A stretch of 64,000 nucleotides of DNA from a gamma proteobacterium HIMB55 (GTDB lineage Bacteria; Pseudomonadota; Gammaproteobacteria; Pseudomonadales; Halieaceae), in NCBI GenBank assembly GCA_000227505.4, contig AGIF02000001.1:2562035-2626034 (forward strand), written 5' to 3'. The notes beneath the pieces are model-generated. The model saw only the letters and a list, made by a program, of their open reading frames with translations. It searched no databases and was not told where the DNA came from. The position numbers and the translations under genes are program-made. This document shows positions 42,967 to 54,700 of this stretch, piece by piece; within the stretch, counting starts at the first letter, position 1, and each line of letters begins with the position of its first letter.

Positions 42967-44400
42967 CTAGTCTGAAATCCAATTTCCGTGGAAGCCCGGT
43001 GGGATGCGGTGCGGGACGTGCACCGCGCCTATCGGTCCATTTTCGATATTGAGCGCATCGAAGAATTGGAGCTGAGTCGTATCCGCTTTGGCATCGATAA
43101 CCAGCCCCATCAACCAACCCTCGCCCTCGGCGGCTGATTCGTCACGTGGAATAAATATAAATTCGCCGCCGATCATGTCTGACCCAAACGAATATTGCTT
43201 ACGCTCGCCACTCTCTAGGTCGTGATGGTAGAGCTGGTTTTCGGCGACAAAATTAGAAACCGCCTCGCTGGGTTGCCCTACGATCCAGGCATGGCGATAG
43301 TTTTGGCCAAAAAAGCGCTCATCCACCCGAGGGAATTCCTGCGGCGAGGCGTCTATCGACGATCGCGTTACTTTCTTTGATTTTGGGTCAACGTGCCAAC
43401 GCTCAAAGCCGCAGGGAACGCCGTTGGGGCCGTCAGGACCGTGCGCGAACATACTCTCGTAGGCGCAGCAATCGATGGTCACGCTGCCGTCAGAATTCTG
43501 AAAACTATTGGCGACGTGGAATACATAGCAGGGGTCTACATCGCACCAAATGATTTCTGCGACGTCGCCGGCTCGGGGTAGCAGCCCAATTCGAGCTTTG
43601 TGATTTTTATTCCAGCGGTAAGGAAAGTTGTAGCCTTGTGCGAGCGCACCGAGTGAAATCGTTACGGGCAGATCAAACACGACCACATAGTCGTCGGTTA
43701 GGCAGCACTCGTGTATTGAAGGTCCGTCTTGAACCGGGATGGCACGCTCGGAAATAACCTTACCCTCGCGATTAATAACAACATGCCAGACTTTATCTTG
43801 TGTTTCCGATTCGTAGGTGATGGCATGCCACTCACCAGTTTTGGGGTCTTCGTGAGGGTGGGCGGTAAAAGGCGCTGTGAGGCCGCCACCCAAATTCGTT
43901 GATTGGGCGGTATCCAAATTCTCGTCGAGTTCGAAGGGAAAAGGTCCCGACTCAACCAAAGCTAGTGTCTTATCAGCAAGTTTTAAGACGTTGGTGTTAA
44001 CCGTGTCTCTGGCCCCACGCCGTGGCCCACCTGCGGCAGTTGGGCCGCCCTTTTTCTCGAGCGTCCCCGCTTTGATGTAGCGGTTGTGATACCACTTGGC
44101 TTTTCCGTCGCTGATGCGAATGCCGTGAACCATGCCATCACCGACAAACCAATGATGTCCTCGCGGATCTGGGTTGAAGGGGTTGGGGCCTATTCGCGCG
44201 TATTTTCCGCTCAAAGAAGCGGGGATCTCGCCAGTCACGTTGAGGTCGTTGATCGATAGCTCTTCGCGCATGGGCGCATGAACGCCTGTGAGGAACAGAT
44301 GCTTTCGAAAGGGGTTTTTGAATTGACGGTTGATCGCTGCTGATGTGTTCAGCATCTTGGTAACCGCTTTCCTTATCTTGATCTCGGTCTGGCTAGGCAT
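42967..44400 (-). CDS. Carotenoid oxygenase family protein (RPE65-like)
   Basis: 477 residues. The family's beta-propeller iron-binding His residues are recognisable: TAHPHEDP, DGPSIHECCL, CYVFHVANSFQN and the terminal GFHGNWISD. LSGKYARIGPNPFNPDPRG and HHWFVGDGMVHGIRI are typical. It would cleave a carotenoid, stilbene or lignin-type double bond using O2 and Fe(II); the actual substrate is open. Located just upstream of the fusion gene in the same direction, so they could be coexpressed. Confidence 0.9.
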   Translation of the reverse strand: MPSQTEIKIRKAVTKMLNTSAAINRQFKNPFRKHLFLTGVHAPMREELSINDLNVTGEIPASLSGKYARIGPNPFNPDPRGHHWFVGDGMVHGIRISDGKAKWYHNRYIKAGTLEKKGGPTAAGGPRRGARDTVNTNVLKLADKTLALVESGPFPFELDENLDTAQSTNLGGGLTAPFTAHPHEDPKTGEWHAITYESETQDKVWHVVINREGKVISERAIPVQDGPSIHECCLTDDYVVVFDLPVTISLGALAQGYNFPYRWNKNHKARIGLLPRAGDVAEIIWCDVDPCYVFHVANSFQNSDGSVTIDCCAYESMFAHGPDGPNGVPCGFERWHVDPKSKKVTRSSIDASPQEFPRVDERFFGQNYRHAWIVGQPSEAVSNFVAENQLYHHDLESGERKQYSFGSDMIGGEFIFIPRDESAAEGEGWLMGLVIDAKADTTQLQFFDALNIENGPIGAVHVPHRIPPGFHGNWISD

Positions 44401-44500
44401 GAGCGTTGTCTTTTCATTAGCGTTATCAAACTAATAAACACCATGAGGGCAAGCTATGGCAAGTGACTGAGTCTGCGCGGGCTATTTGGATCTGAACAAA

Positions 44501-45259
44501 TTAGAAGTAGACGTTGAGCCACCTAGCTACTGGACTTTTAGAGGCTATCTTTGTTTCAGCCGCATTGGCGTTATTGCAAGAAACTTCGGTCCGGCGTGCC
44601 CACCAACCGGAAGTCACGGTGTAGACGCAACGCTGCACCTTGGATGGGGCATAAAGCGGGATTTCAGTGGTGTGAAGAACGATCTCCGAATCAACAAGTC
44701 CGCTCTTACTCATATTCACCAAAGCCACCACGCCATCACCAAGAAGTGGGTGCGTGTAACCCCGTTTAACGGCATCCATCACAGATCGATTAACGGCAAT
44801 ACTTTCATTGAGCGCGGCGGGGGTTCCGTCCCATGTATCACTCATGGGCTTCCAGCCTAGTGTTGTCATGCAATTACGCTTATCTCGAGACTCACGATGG
44901 CCCCGCAAGGTTGCCGCACCAATTGCACTCCACATGGAGACATCAGAGCTGGCCGATGCCATGACAAGGCTGTTTTTGGTTTCCGAAACGGTGGCCGCGA
45001 GGCTGCCGCCCTCAACGCTCACATTGGGTGATCCGTTTATCTCGCGGACACCCCTGTAACTGTACGTCACCTTTGGAATGGGAACCCATTGATCGGCTGC
45101 CTGAGCGCAAAAACTGGCCTCCTGCTCGTAGAATGCGCTCTGCAAGTGGATCGGCAGAGCCGCATTAAACCAGCGGCGATCGCCGAGTGTGTGGGTCACC
45201 GAACTGCAGCCCGCCAGCACCGACAGTAGCAGGGCGTATACTGAAGAACGCAACAGCAT
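44501..45259 (-). CDS. Hypothetical lipoprotein
   Basis: Not recognised. 252 residues, starting with a lipobox-type signal (LLLSVLAGCSS). Several further Cys residues suggest disulphides in the mature part. No conserved domain could be named. It stands alone on the minus strand, 100 bp before the carotenoid oxygenase gene. Confidence 0.7.
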   Translation of the reverse strand: MLLRSSVYALLLSVLAGCSSVTHTLGDRRWFNAALPIHLQSAFYEQEASFCAQAADQWVPIPKVTYSYRGVREINGSPNVSVEGGSLAATVSETKNSLVMASASSDVSMWSAIGAATLRGHRESRDKRNCMTTLGWKPMSDTWDGTPAALNESIAVNRSVMDAVKRGYTHPLLGDGVVALVNMSKSGLVDSEIVLHTTEIPLYAPSKVQRCVYTVTSGWWARRTEVSCNNANAAETKIASKSPVARWLNVYF

Positions 45260-45429
45260 CGAGCGTTACTCCCAATTAAACATTTCCTTATTCATTAGCG
45301 GCAGGAGAGCGGGAAGTCTTAATGGGCTGGTGTTCAGATGAGCGGTTTATTGTCCCCAAGTTGGGACAGGGCCAAGTAAAAAATGCTGAACGGGATATTT
45401 AGGCTATTCAGAAAGCAGCAGTAAGGTAG

Positions 45430-45687
45430 TCACGGACTCCAAGGGAATAGCATCAGCCTCTGTCTGGTGGCAGAGAGCCCTGTGACAAAAATAGGGTAGA
45501 CGTAAAGAAAGGCGGCTGCTTCCCAGCCTTCTTTGAATAAGAGCACGCGGATAGCAATATCGAGCGCAGCAGGAAAGCCCTCGCCTAATCCGTAAGCCAA
45601 GCCAACAAAGCCGAAGCAGTAGACCGCTTCTAGAAATAGAATCCAGTGGAAGAGGGTGAGTGGTAGAGACAAGGGCGATGACTGCAT
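45430..45687 (-). CDS. Small hydrophobic membrane protein
   Basis: 85 residues with two likely TM helices (LFHWILFLEAVYCFGFVGLA and AAAFLYVYPIFVTGL). It begins 44 bp after the kbl stop in the same direction. No strong SD is seen, so the reading frame is plausible but unproven. No family recognised. Confidence 0.45.
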   Translation of the reverse strand: MQSSPLSLPLTLFHWILFLEAVYCFGFVGLAYGLGEGFPAALDIAIRVLLFKEGWEAAAFLYVYPIFVTGLSATRQRLMLFPWSP

Positions 45688-45731
45688 GAATGCATCATAG
45701 CGAGTATCGCCCCCGCTATCAGTTGCTGGTG

Positions 45732-46922
45732 CTAGGTCAGCTCGTCCCTGGCCGTAGCAAAGGCCGCGACCGCCTTATCGAGATCTGCCTTGGTATGCCC
45801 CGCCGAGATCTGAACACGGATACGGGCCTTACCCTTAGGTACAACAGGATAGAAGAAACCGATCGCAAAGATATCGAGCTCGAGCAACCGCTCGGACATT
45901 TTCTGCGCCAGAACCGCATCGCCCAGCATGACCGGAACAATCGGATGATCGCCTGCCGGAACCGCGAATCCATTCGCCTGCATTTCTGCTCTGAAGTAGT
46001 GCGTGTTGTCTTCGAGCTGATCGCGTAAATCCGTCGATGCCTCGAGCATATCGAGCACTTTAAGTGATGCCGCACAGATCGATGGAGCGAGTGTGTTGGA
46101 GAACAAGTAGGGACGGGACCTCTGCCGCAGCAGATCAATAATTTCCTGTCGTCCAGAGGTATAGCCGCCAGATCCACCTCCTAGCGCTTTGCCAAAGGTG
46201 CCGGTGGTAATGTCTACCCGATCCATGACATTGCAGTACTCGTGAACACCACGACCAGTTTTTCCCATGAAGCCCGTCGCATGACAGTCGTCGTGATGCA
46301 CCATAGCTCCGTATTGATCGGCGAGATCACAGATCTTATCGAGCTGAGCGATGGTGCCATCCATTGAGAATACGCCATCCGTGGTGATCAAAATACGACG
46401 TGCGCCCGCATCCCTGGCTGCAATTAGCTGCGCTTCAAGATCCGCCATATCACTGTTTCGGTAGCGATATCGTGCTGCTTTACAGAGACGAATGCCGTCG
46501 ATGATCGATGCGTGGTTAAGCTCGTCAGAGATGACGGCGTCCTCTGGACCAAGAATTGTCTCGAATAAGCCAGCGTTAGCGTCGAAGCAAGCGGCGTACA
46601 GGATTGTGTCTTCCATGCCGAGGAAGTTCGAAACACGCTCCTCAAGGGTCTTGTGGATACCTTGGGTGCCGCAGATGAAGCGCACGGAAGCCAAGCCAAA
46701 ACCCCAGGTGTTTAAGCTATCGCTAGCGGCCTTTTTGACCTCGGGATGGTTTGCTAACCCGAGGTAATTATTCGCGCACATGTTGATGACATTTGAGCCA
46801 TCGGCCAGCTGGATATCATTTTTCTGATCTGACGCAATGACTCGCTCGGTCTTCCATAGGCCGGCCGCTTTAATCTCAGCAATTTCGTCAGCGAAACTGG
46901 CTCTTGCCGTCGTGTAGCTCAT
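45732..46922 (-). CDS. kbl: 2-amino-3-ketobutyrate CoA ligase (glycine C-acetyltransferase)
   Basis: Kbl converts 2-amino-3-ketobutyrate plus CoA to glycine and acetyl-CoA, the second step of threonine breakdown; PLP enzyme. 396 residues. [19 protein letters not shown] at the N-terminus, [18 protein letters not shown], and the PLP-lysine [19 protein letters not shown]. The start is ATG 46922; a longer frame to 46979 overlaps tdh and is not homologous. One base separates it from tdh. Confidence 0.95.
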   Translation of the reverse strand: MSYTTARASFADEIAEIKAAGLWKTERVIASDQKNDIQLADGSNVINMCANNYLGLANHPEVKKAASDSLNTWGFGLASVRFICGTQGIHKTLEERVSNFLGMEDTILYAACFDANAGLFETILGPEDAVISDELNHASIIDGIRLCKAARYRYRNSDMADLEAQLIAARDAGARRILITTDGVFSMDGTIAQLDKICDLADQYGAMVHHDDCHATGFMGKTGRGVHEYCNVMDRVDITTGTFGKALGGGSGGYTSGRQEIIDLLRQRSRPYLFSNTLAPSICAASLKVLDMLEASTDLRDQLEDNTHYFRAEMQANGFAVPAGDHPIVPVMLGDAVLAQKMSERLLELDIFAIGFFYPVVPKGKARIRVQISAGHTKADLDKAVAAFATARDELT

Positions 46923-46923
46923 A

Positions 46924-47958
46924 TTAGTCTTTCCAATCGAGGATAATTTTGCCAGATTGCCCGGAGCGCATAATGTCAAAGCCCTCCTGGAATTCAGTGT
47001 AGTGCAGTCGGTGGGTAATGATGCGCTCTACCGGCAGACCGCTCTGAATCATCATGACCATCTTGTACCACGTCTCATACATCTCCCGGCCGTAAATGCC
47101 TTTGATGTTGAGCCCTTTGAACACAACATCGGTCCAGTTAATGCCAGTGTCGTCGGGCATGATTCCTAGCATGGCAATGTTGCCACCGTTGATCATCTTG
47201 TCGAGGACATCGCGGAAAGCAACGGGGGAACCCGACATCTCAAGACAGACGTCAAAGCCCTCAAGAATACCGAGGCTCTCCATGAACTCCTTCGTGATCT
47301 GCTGTTTCGCAACGTTGATGGGCTTCACCTTTGGGACGATGCGCTTCGCAAGATCGAGCCTGTATTCATTTACGTCGGTGAGGATGACGTTTCGCGCACC
47401 GCAATGACCGGCAACCATGGCCGCCATGATGCCGATCGGTCCTGCGCCAGTGATGATGACGTCTTCACCCACCATGTTGAACGAGAGTGCTGTATGCGTA
47501 GCGTTACCATACGGATCAAAGATCGCCAAAAGCTCAGAGGGGATGTAGACACTTGGTCTAAACACATTGGTGGCGGGAATAGCCAGGTATTCGGCGAACG
47601 CACCGTCTCGGTTGACGCCAACCCCCTGTGTGTTGGGGCAAAGGTGTAGACGACCAGCGAGGCAGTTTCGGCAGCGGCCGCAAACGATATGACCCTCGCC
47701 TGAGACAATGTCGCCAATATTAAGGCCGGTGACGTTGGCACCGATTTCAACAATCTCACCCGCGTATTCGTGACCACTCACCATAGGGACATTGATCGTT
47801 TTTTGCGCCCAGTCATCCCAGTTGTAGATGTGAACGTCAGTGCCGCAAATGGCCGTCTTATGGATTTTTATCAGTACCTCGTTTCCCTTGATTTCAGGGA
47901 TTGGTACATCCTCTAACCACAGGCCTTCTTTGGCGTATTTTTTGACAAGAGCTTTCAT
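46924..47958 (-). CDS. tdh: L-threonine 3-dehydrogenase
   Basis: Tdh oxidises L-threonine to 2-amino-3-ketobutyrate with NAD+; zinc-dependent medium-chain alcohol dehydrogenase. 344 residues. [17 protein letters not shown] (zinc Cys), [30 protein letters not shown] (NAD), and the four structural Cys in [15 protein letters not shown]. First gene of a tdh-kbl operon. No regulatory site recognised upstream. Confidence 0.96.
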   Translation of the reverse strand: MKALVKKYAKEGLWLEDVPIPEIKGNEVLIKIHKTAICGTDVHIYNWDDWAQKTINVPMVSGHEYAGEIVEIGANVTGLNIGDIVSGEGHIVCGRCRNCLAGRLHLCPNTQGVGVNRDGAFAEYLAIPATNVFRPSVYIPSELLAIFDPYGNATHTALSFNMVGEDVIITGAGPIGIMAAMVAGHCGARNVILTDVNEYRLDLAKRIVPKVKPINVAKQQITKEFMESLGILEGFDVCLEMSGSPVAFRDVLDKMINGGNIAMLGIMPDDTGINWTDVVFKGLNIKGIYGREMYETWYKMVMMIQSGLPVERIITHRLHYTEFQEGFDIMRSGQSGKIILDWKD

Positions 47959-48124
47959 AAGGTCTTTCTGGCATCGCTAAGATTTACAGAGGGTTGTATG
48001 CTCAAAATCGCGACTTGGATGACAAATGTTTATTCACAAATTTTTCGCAGTCTTAGCCACGCTGTTTTTCAGGAAATTGAGCAGCTAAAGCACCGCCAAT
48101 GAGCCTCTGGGGAATACGATTGAA

Positions 48125-48853
48125 ATGACAAATGATCAGGCACGAATCGACTTAGCAGCAGCGTTCAGGTGGGCGGCCAGGATCGATCTCCACGAGGGCG
48201 TAGCGAACCATTTTTCACTCGCGATCAACGACAGTGGTACGCGGTTTTTGATGAATCCGAATCAGCGCCATTTCGCCCGTATTAAAGCGAGTGACTTAAT
48301 TGAAATTGACGCGAATGACCCGGAGACCTTGGCCACTCCCGACGCACCCGATATTACGGCGTGGGGTCTGCACGGTGGTATTCATCGGCACTGCTCCCAT
48401 GCACGGTGCGTTATGCATGTGCATTCAAATTACGCGACGGTTCTTGCATCGCTCGCAGACAGTACCCTACCGCCGATCGATCAGAATGCGGCGATGTTTT
48501 TCAACCGCTATGTTATCGACGACGCCTACGGTGGCCTTGCTCTCGAGGATGAAGGTAACCGTTGCGCGCAGTTGCTCAGTGATCCCAAAAAGCGCGTGAT
48601 GATTATGGGAAATCACGGCCTTTTGGTGATCGGTCATTCAGTGGCAGATACCTTCAATCGTCTTTACTACTTTGAGCGAGCCGCAGGAACGTATATTCAG
48701 GCGCTGCAAACCGGTAGAGAGCTTAGAGTGTTGAGCGACGAAGTGGCGGAGAGAACGGCGCAACAGCTCGAGGCTTATCCAGAGCAAGATGAGCGTCATT
48801 TTGCCGAGCTCAAGGCGATTTTGGACGAGGAGCAGTCCGACTACAGCGGCTGA
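48125..48853 (+). CDS. Class II aldolase/adducin family protein
   Basis: 242 residues. The zinc ligands are visible: CVMHVHSNYATVLASL (HxH) and MGNHGLLVIG (third His). HEGVANHFSLAIN is the family opening. Such proteins are often decarboxylases or aldolases of small phosphosugars, or adducin-like proteins of unknown substrate. It points away from tdh, with a 166-bp intergenic region in which no control site is seen. Confidence 0.88.
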   Translation: MTNDQARIDLAAAFRWAARIDLHEGVANHFSLAINDSGTRFLMNPNQRHFARIKASDLIEIDANDPETLATPDAPDITAWGLHGGIHRHCSHARCVMHVHSNYATVLASLADSTLPPIDQNAAMFFNRYVIDDAYGGLALEDEGNRCAQLLSDPKKRVMIMGNHGLLVIGHSVADTFNRLYYFERAAGTYIQALQTGRELRVLSDEVAERTAQQLEAYPEQDERHFAELKAILDEEQSDYSG

Positions 48854-48873
48854 AAAATCAGCACTTTGCTGAT
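48853..48873 (-). terminator. Weak terminator of the metallophosphoesterase gene
   Basis: On the minus strand: ATCAGC-AAAGT-GCTGAT followed by TTTTT, 37 bp after the stop codon. The 6-bp stem is short, so efficiency is uncertain. Confidence 0.4.
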
Positions 48874-48909
48874 ATCGCTGTTGGTGAGTTTGATGGCGAA
48901 ACAAGTGCT

Positions 48910-50277
48910 TTAGCTAGCTGGAGGCCGGCTATCTGCGGGTGGCGCGATAAACTTATGTCGAGCGCTAACGGTTCTGGCGTTAGGTGCGTACCAGCCGTTC
49001 TTTTCAAGGCCGCCCTCTGGTGCCTGTCTGCCAACCGGCTTTACACCTTTTGAAAGCATGATCTCTTTCGGAATGTGGTTGTAATAGGGTGCGCGGTGGA
49101 TGTAGTTCTTGATAGCGATCTCGTTGTCGTCGGGCGATAAGCTCAAGTGCCAGCTCATTGGTGTTCGTCCCGAGTGATAGTGGGTCATCGCCGAAACCTG
49201 CATAAAAGTAACGCCCCATTTCTTCTCAATCAGGCCTTTGCCATCGATAACATCAGTCGCCTGCGCGTGCGAGTGCGCTCCTACCCACAAATCGATGGCG
49301 GGGTAACCGCGCTCGCGTTCGAATTGCTCGAGAAATACTTCAAAAGGTCCGGGATTTGCCTCGCTCGAGGTGCTGTAGGCGAAGTTCTCAGGGTCTGAAT
49401 TTTCGATGATGTAATAGAGAAAGCTGGCGCCCTCAAAGTCACCCGTATTGTTAGCGTGGATGCCTTTGCCACCGAAGGGGTGTGAGATCGTCGTGGTGTT
49501 TCGTAAGACATGATGGTGGGCGGTAATGATGATCTTGTCTTGGTTGCTCAGCACCTGATCTTTCCACCAATTGAAGGTCTCCCGAGTGACCGCGCCTGCG
49601 GGAAAGCCCCCGGGAAAGTTGTCTTTGCTATGCCCTCTACCAACTGGGCTCGGTGCCGAGTTTTGATCAGACAACATTAGGATGAGGATATTCCCTGCCT
49701 CAACTTTATAGCGTTCCCAAGTGCCCTCCGGTTTGAAGCGTCGCAGCGCGTTGTTAACGCCCGAGAATTCAGAATTTTCGCCCATAGGATCGGCCCATTT
49801 CTTAAACCAATGGCCCTCGCCTTTGTCGTAGTAGCTACCGTCGTGATTGCCTGCAAGCGTGAATACATCTTCCCTGCGGTGATGTTTCAACGCCTTGAAT
49901 TGCTCAGCAAAAATCTCACCTTCTCCGTCTCTAGGCGGCCATTGGCTGGAGGTTAAGTCACCGGCGAGGAGCATCAGATCCCAGTCAAAGGCGGGAGGGA
50001 TGCCGCCAGCCTTTTGCTCGTATTTGGGTAGGAAAGACCAGAAGCCCTCCGACTGTCGAAACGCGAGTCGAAGTGTTTCAACGCCATGGAGGGTGTCGAC
50101 CGTCACGTGAGGGTCGCTTGCTAACCAAATATTGAAAGTGCTGTTTTCCGTCTCAAGCTCACTAGCAAAGCTATTTGCAGTGTTTAATGAGCCCGACAGA
50201 AGCAGGCACAGAAGCACAGAGCGGCAACGAGCCTTAGCTCGTAACGGTGTCAGGATGTCATGGCAAAAAATGCGCAC
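48910..50277 (-). CDS. Secreted metallophosphoesterase
   Basis: 455 residues with a hydrophobic N-terminal signal (SVLLCLLLSGSLNTANSFA). The calcineurin-like motifs are present: LASDPHV (D.H), LMLLAGDLTS (GD), LAGNHDGSYYD (GNHD), ITAHHHVL and VGAHSHAQ (GH.H). Substrate unknown; could be phosphodiesters or nucleotides in the periplasm. GTG start at 50277. It follows the amidohydrolase in the same direction. Confidence 0.87.
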   Translation of the reverse strand: MRIFCHDILTPLRAKARCRSVLLCLLLSGSLNTANSFASELETENSTFNIWLASDPHVTVDTLHGVETLRLAFRQSEGFWSFLPKYEQKAGGIPPAFDWDLMLLAGDLTSSQWPPRDGEGEIFAEQFKALKHHRREDVFTLAGNHDGSYYDKGEGHWFKKWADPMGENSEFSGVNNALRRFKPEGTWERYKVEAGNILILMLSDQNSAPSPVGRGHSKDNFPGGFPAGAVTRETFNWWKDQVLSNQDKIIITAHHHVLRNTTTISHPFGGKGIHANNTGDFEGASFLYYIIENSDPENFAYSTSSEANPGPFEVFLEQFERERGYPAIDLWVGAHSHAQATDVIDGKGLIEKKWGVTFMQVSAMTHYHSGRTPMSWHLSLSPDDNEIAIKNYIHRAPYYNHIPKEIMLSKGVKPVGRQAPEGGLEKNGWYAPNARTVSARHKFIAPPADSRPPAS

Positions 50278-50327
50278 CTGTCTACAACTTAATAATTAAC
50301 TGCATCCGCTATCTGATCCTTCGCGCT

Positions 50328-51488
50328 TTAGACGCCAAACACACGTCTAAAATTATCCTGGAAGAACTTGGTATGGGTAGCTTCGTTGTGGCGTGCGAGG
50401 AACGCATCGAACGAACCAAGTGGATCCTTACCGCCCTCGATGTGAGGGTAATCGCTCGCGAACATGTACAGGTCAGGATTAGAGTGCTCGATCAACATGC
50501 CCACGTCCTCGAATGGAAATGCGGTGAAGCCCATTTGCTCAGTGATCTGCTCAGATGGCTTTCGCGACATGGCCGCCAGTTCGGGCTGTGCGCGTTTAAA
50601 TGCGTGGATTGTATTATCGAGAATATTTAGGAACGAAGGTACCCAAGACGCCCCAAGCTCAACCGCTGCGCCTCGGAGCTTTCGGTGTCTCTCGAACACG
50701 CCGCTCAACACCATGGCGCTAATAAAACGCTCCGCTGCATGGTGCAGCACTGAGTAATCCAGGGCTCTAACGTTTTCTCCGCCATCGAACGCATCTTTGG
50801 GGAGAGGCTTACCGTTGTTAAACCATGCGGGATCGATGTGATAGTTGCTGCCACCAATATGAATCAAGAAAGGCACACCGCTCTCTGCCAGTCTTGCCCA
50901 GAAAGGATCGAAGTCGGGATGACCAGGCGACTTATCGCCACAGATTCGGTGCGGTACCCAGATGCCCTCAAGGCCTGATTCGAGCGCAAATTCCAATTCT
51001 TTAACGGCAAGCACGGGATCATCGAGTGAAATACAAGCGATACCCATGAGCCGATCATCAGCGCCACAAAAGGCCTTCATCGCGCGAGTGTGCGCGCGAA
51101 CCGCGCCGTATTTCACATGCGTTTCAAGCGTCGGTGAAAAGGGCGCTTTTGCCGACAAGGTAGAGAAGATAATTTGCTTCTTAAAGCCGAGCATATCGAG
51201 TGCTTGTGACCGGTGGCTGCCATCAAATGCACCCAGAGCTTGAATCTCTTTGGACTCAGCAATTAATCCGTCGCCCAATGAGAGAAGGCGGTTTATGTGC
51301 TCATCCGAGTGACGACCACCCTGGGCGACCAATACGGCAACTTCCTTTTCGGTAACGCTGGAAGCGGAGTAGTTGGTGAGCGGAATTAGCTCTCGCACAT
51401 CGGGATCTGCGAATTCGCGTAAGTGCGTTGGTAGCTCCATGATGTGACCATCGGCATCGTAGATAACACGGTTACCGGCATAGCTCAT
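50328..51488 (-). CDS. Amidohydrolase family 2 protein
   Basis: 386 residues. A DADGHIMELP N-terminal metal motif (D.D.H), FLIHIGGSNYH in the middle and FASDYPHIEGGKDPLGSFDAF near the C-terminus, typical of COG2159-type metal-dependent hydrolases and decarboxylases. Substrate unknown. It may share a transcript with the downstream metallophosphoesterase (gap 50 bp). Upstream 223 bp (51489-51711) show nothing recognised. Confidence 0.87.
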   Translation of the reverse strand: MSYAGNRVIYDADGHIMELPTHLREFADPDVRELIPLTNYSASSVTEKEVAVLVAQGGRHSDEHINRLLSLGDGLIAESKEIQALGAFDGSHRSQALDMLGFKKQIIFSTLSAKAPFSPTLETHVKYGAVRAHTRAMKAFCGADDRLMGIACISLDDPVLAVKELEFALESGLEGIWVPHRICGDKSPGHPDFDPFWARLAESGVPFLIHIGGSNYHIDPAWFNNGKPLPKDAFDGGENVRALDYSVLHHAAERFISAMVLSGVFERHRKLRGAAVELGASWVPSFLNILDNTIHAFKRAQPELAAMSRKPSEQITEQMGFTAFPFEDVGMLIEHSNPDLYMFASDYPHIEGGKDPLGSFDAFLARHNEATHTKFFQDNFRRVFGV

Positions 51489-51711
51489 AACTTCATCCTC
51501 TGTCTGTTGCCCCGATTGTGATCGGGTGCCTTATTATTCTCTTGTTCGCAGATCAAACATCACGTGTTTGACGGAGCATTCCCTCTTTCGAATGCCCTCC
51601 ATCAGATCTGCGCCAGTGAGCATCCGTCCTTTGACTCACTTTTCCACCTCACTCATTCACTCAGAGTGGGTGGAAGAAGCTATGAATCTAAGCGTGCTAC
51701 TCAGAGCAGCT

Positions 51712-54700
51712 TTACATAAGTGGGCGTCCACCACGGTCTTTTTGTACCACATCCTCCTGAGAACGTTGAGTACTCTCCAATTCAGGAGAGGATTTGGCGT
51801 CAGATAGCTCTGGCTCTTTCAGTGGCGCTTGTTTGCTTGCCGCTGGGTCGTTCAGTGAGGTTGCTACGTAAAGCATCCAGATGGGCAGGCCCGACGTTTC
51901 CTCTTCTGATGCGCCACCGCTTGGCTGCGAGTTTGCATCATTGGGGTCTGAGCCTGCGGCTACTTCCGCACCATCTGACGCACCGTCACCATCGCTATCA
52001 GCGTTATTGGGATCGGTACCGAGCGCAACTTCGTCGCCGTCATTAATACCATCGTCATCTGAGTCAGCATCTTGTGGGTCTGTACCAAGTTCTGCCTCTC
52101 GCTCGTCGCTTAGCCCGTCGCCATCGCTATCTTCGCGATTGTCTTCAACCGTGATTGAAACGGTGGCCGTGGCGCTCTTGTGTGACAGATTGGCGGAGTC
52201 GTAAACCTCATAGGTAAACGAGTCAGTGCCAACGAATCCCTCACCCGGCGTGTATTCGAAAACACTGGCGCCGCCCGAGGGCTGATCGCTAGCAAGTGCA
52301 AGAGAGCCGTGCTCGGTCTGCGAAACGATACCGTATGTCATCTGACCCGCAGGCATATTCACGGGGAGCGACCCCTCGTAGCGTTGGCCACTGACATCTA
52401 ATAGGGCGGTTATGGTCTCATTGACCCGGTTCTCAGTTGTCAGCACGCTCAGGTCGATGGTCTTGCTTGTGTCGATCTCCATCGACATAGCGCCATCAGC
52501 AACAACTGCGATAGGCGATGACTGAACGTCGAAGCTTACCGTCGCTGAACCTTTGAATGCGTCTACGTCGAGACGATGCGATGCGTTTGCGACCGGTGGC
52601 TCGCCCGTGCCGCTGAAGTAGTAACTGATACCGGAGGCACCGCTACCGTCTTCCAGACCTACTGACAGCACTGTCGGTAATGCATCGAGAGCGGCGTAGT
52701 TTATGTAGATCTCGTCGCTGTTCGCCTTTATCCATAGAGAGAAGGTGTAAGATGGATCGCCTTCAGCAGAGCCGCTCTCACTCCATTCATAAGCGTTCCA
52801 CCACTCGACAACTGCCCAGTCGTCCTCACCATCGGCAACGATGCCGAAGTAAACATCGCCTTCAAGTGCATTGCTTCCAAACACTAGATCCGTCCAGAAA
52901 GGTGCAATGATGCTATTAGGCCGGTCTCTGAGGGGGAGTTTTTGAGGACTGAAGGTGTAGGCCGATGTGTCCTCATCGGTGTAGTTGAAAACGACAAGAC
53001 CGTTAGTGCTGATGGCCAGCGTTTCGATGGGCTTTCCACCAATCTGCGAGTTAAGGCCTGTAACGTTAAAGCCCCAAAAGACGTCATCACAACCGTCGGG
53101 ATTGGTGACAACATTATCGCAGTCAAGCTCACTACCAATAGCGCTTTCAAAATCATTTTTGAGCGATAGGCCAGTGGCAAAGAAGCTTTCTGAGGTAATA
53201 ACTCCCGAGAGCTCGCCGAGGGTACCGCTCCAGCGCACTGTGCCTGTCGTTGTATCTCCGATCAGTGTTGAGCCCGTCGCGTTGTTCAAGCTCTCCGCGA
53301 CAGAGGCTTCGAGGATAGGAAGGCTCTCAGGACTCGTAACGGTTACGTTATAAGTTGCATCTGTCGAAGTATCAGGCGCGCCGGCAATATTAACGGCCAC
53401 GTTACTTGCTGCTCCCGGGGTAATAGCGCCCGAGATGCCCAATACCTGCGCATCAACTTTTTCCCCGACGAGAATTGAAATCGGCACAGAGGCGTTTGAA
53501 ACAGTTTCTGACGCATCCTGAATAAGGAGTCGGCCGGTGAGCCACCCCTCTGAAGCATTCGAGACGTCAAGCGCAAGCGGGATCTCAAAAGCCTCTCCGG
53601 GTGCCACCGTTAGGTTTGCTGCAAGCGTCGCTACGGCGTTCTTATCGTTTAGTGAGAGGCTCATTGATAGGGTCAGCGCGTCGTCACCCGTGTATTTACC
53701 CGTGAGCCGATAATCGCAGGCAGAAAAACAGCCTTCGGACAGTGAAACAGCATCGAATAGCAGCTCAGCACCAAGCGCACTCTCTAAATCTAGAGCGCCC
53801 GCGCCTGAGGCAAAAACACTCGCGGTGGTGCCCGAACTACCGATTGCTTCCTCGGGATTTGCGGAGTTCACAAGCGCCGATTTGACTTCTGTGGCACTGA
53901 GCTCTGGTTTGTTTTGGAGCACCACAGCTGCCGCACCAGCAACATGCGGACTCGACATGGACGTACCTGAAAGCGCGACATAATCCGAGTCAGTTGAGCC
54001 GATCGCGGCTGACAGAATTGGGCTACCCGGCGCTGCAACGTCAGGCTTTAATATGGCTGATTCAAAATTAGGCCCCCTCGAACTGAAGGATGAAATACCG
54101 CCCTCAGGCAGCACTGATCTCTGGAAGGCACCAATGGTGATGTCATCGCCCTCGGTCACCGACGTGTAGAGCGTTAGACCCTGATTTAGATCAACCATGA
54201 CTGAGGGGAAGGTAAGGTCAGTTAGGCCGCCCATCGAGATGGCATCACCAGGGACATTGTTCATGATAATCATGCCCTGAGCGCCCGCGTCCTTGAGGTT
54301 TGCCGCTTTAATATAAAAATAGCAAGGGTCACCCTCGGGTGTGAGACCACCCCGCATGGCGATACCGATGCCACCCTCGAAGCTGCCCGCTTCAAATGGA
54401 GCACACGCATCATCATTATTGGTGTCGATACTGTCAGCCAGAATTGCCTTGGCGGTTAGGTCTGAGTCATGCACCACATCGCCGCCTGGCACGGCTGGGA
54501 TTTCAAGATCGTTTAGTGTGACGACACTAAGATTGATCGAGAAAGCTTGTGTATTCGTCGATGCGATTGCGAGCCCGGGCTCGGCACATGCGGGGCAACC
54601 TACAGTTGACGCGTTAGGTCCCGCATTTCCTGCCGATGTGACGAGTACGACCCCAGCCGCCTCGATTCGACCGAAGACATCGGTATACAGCTGGTAGTCA

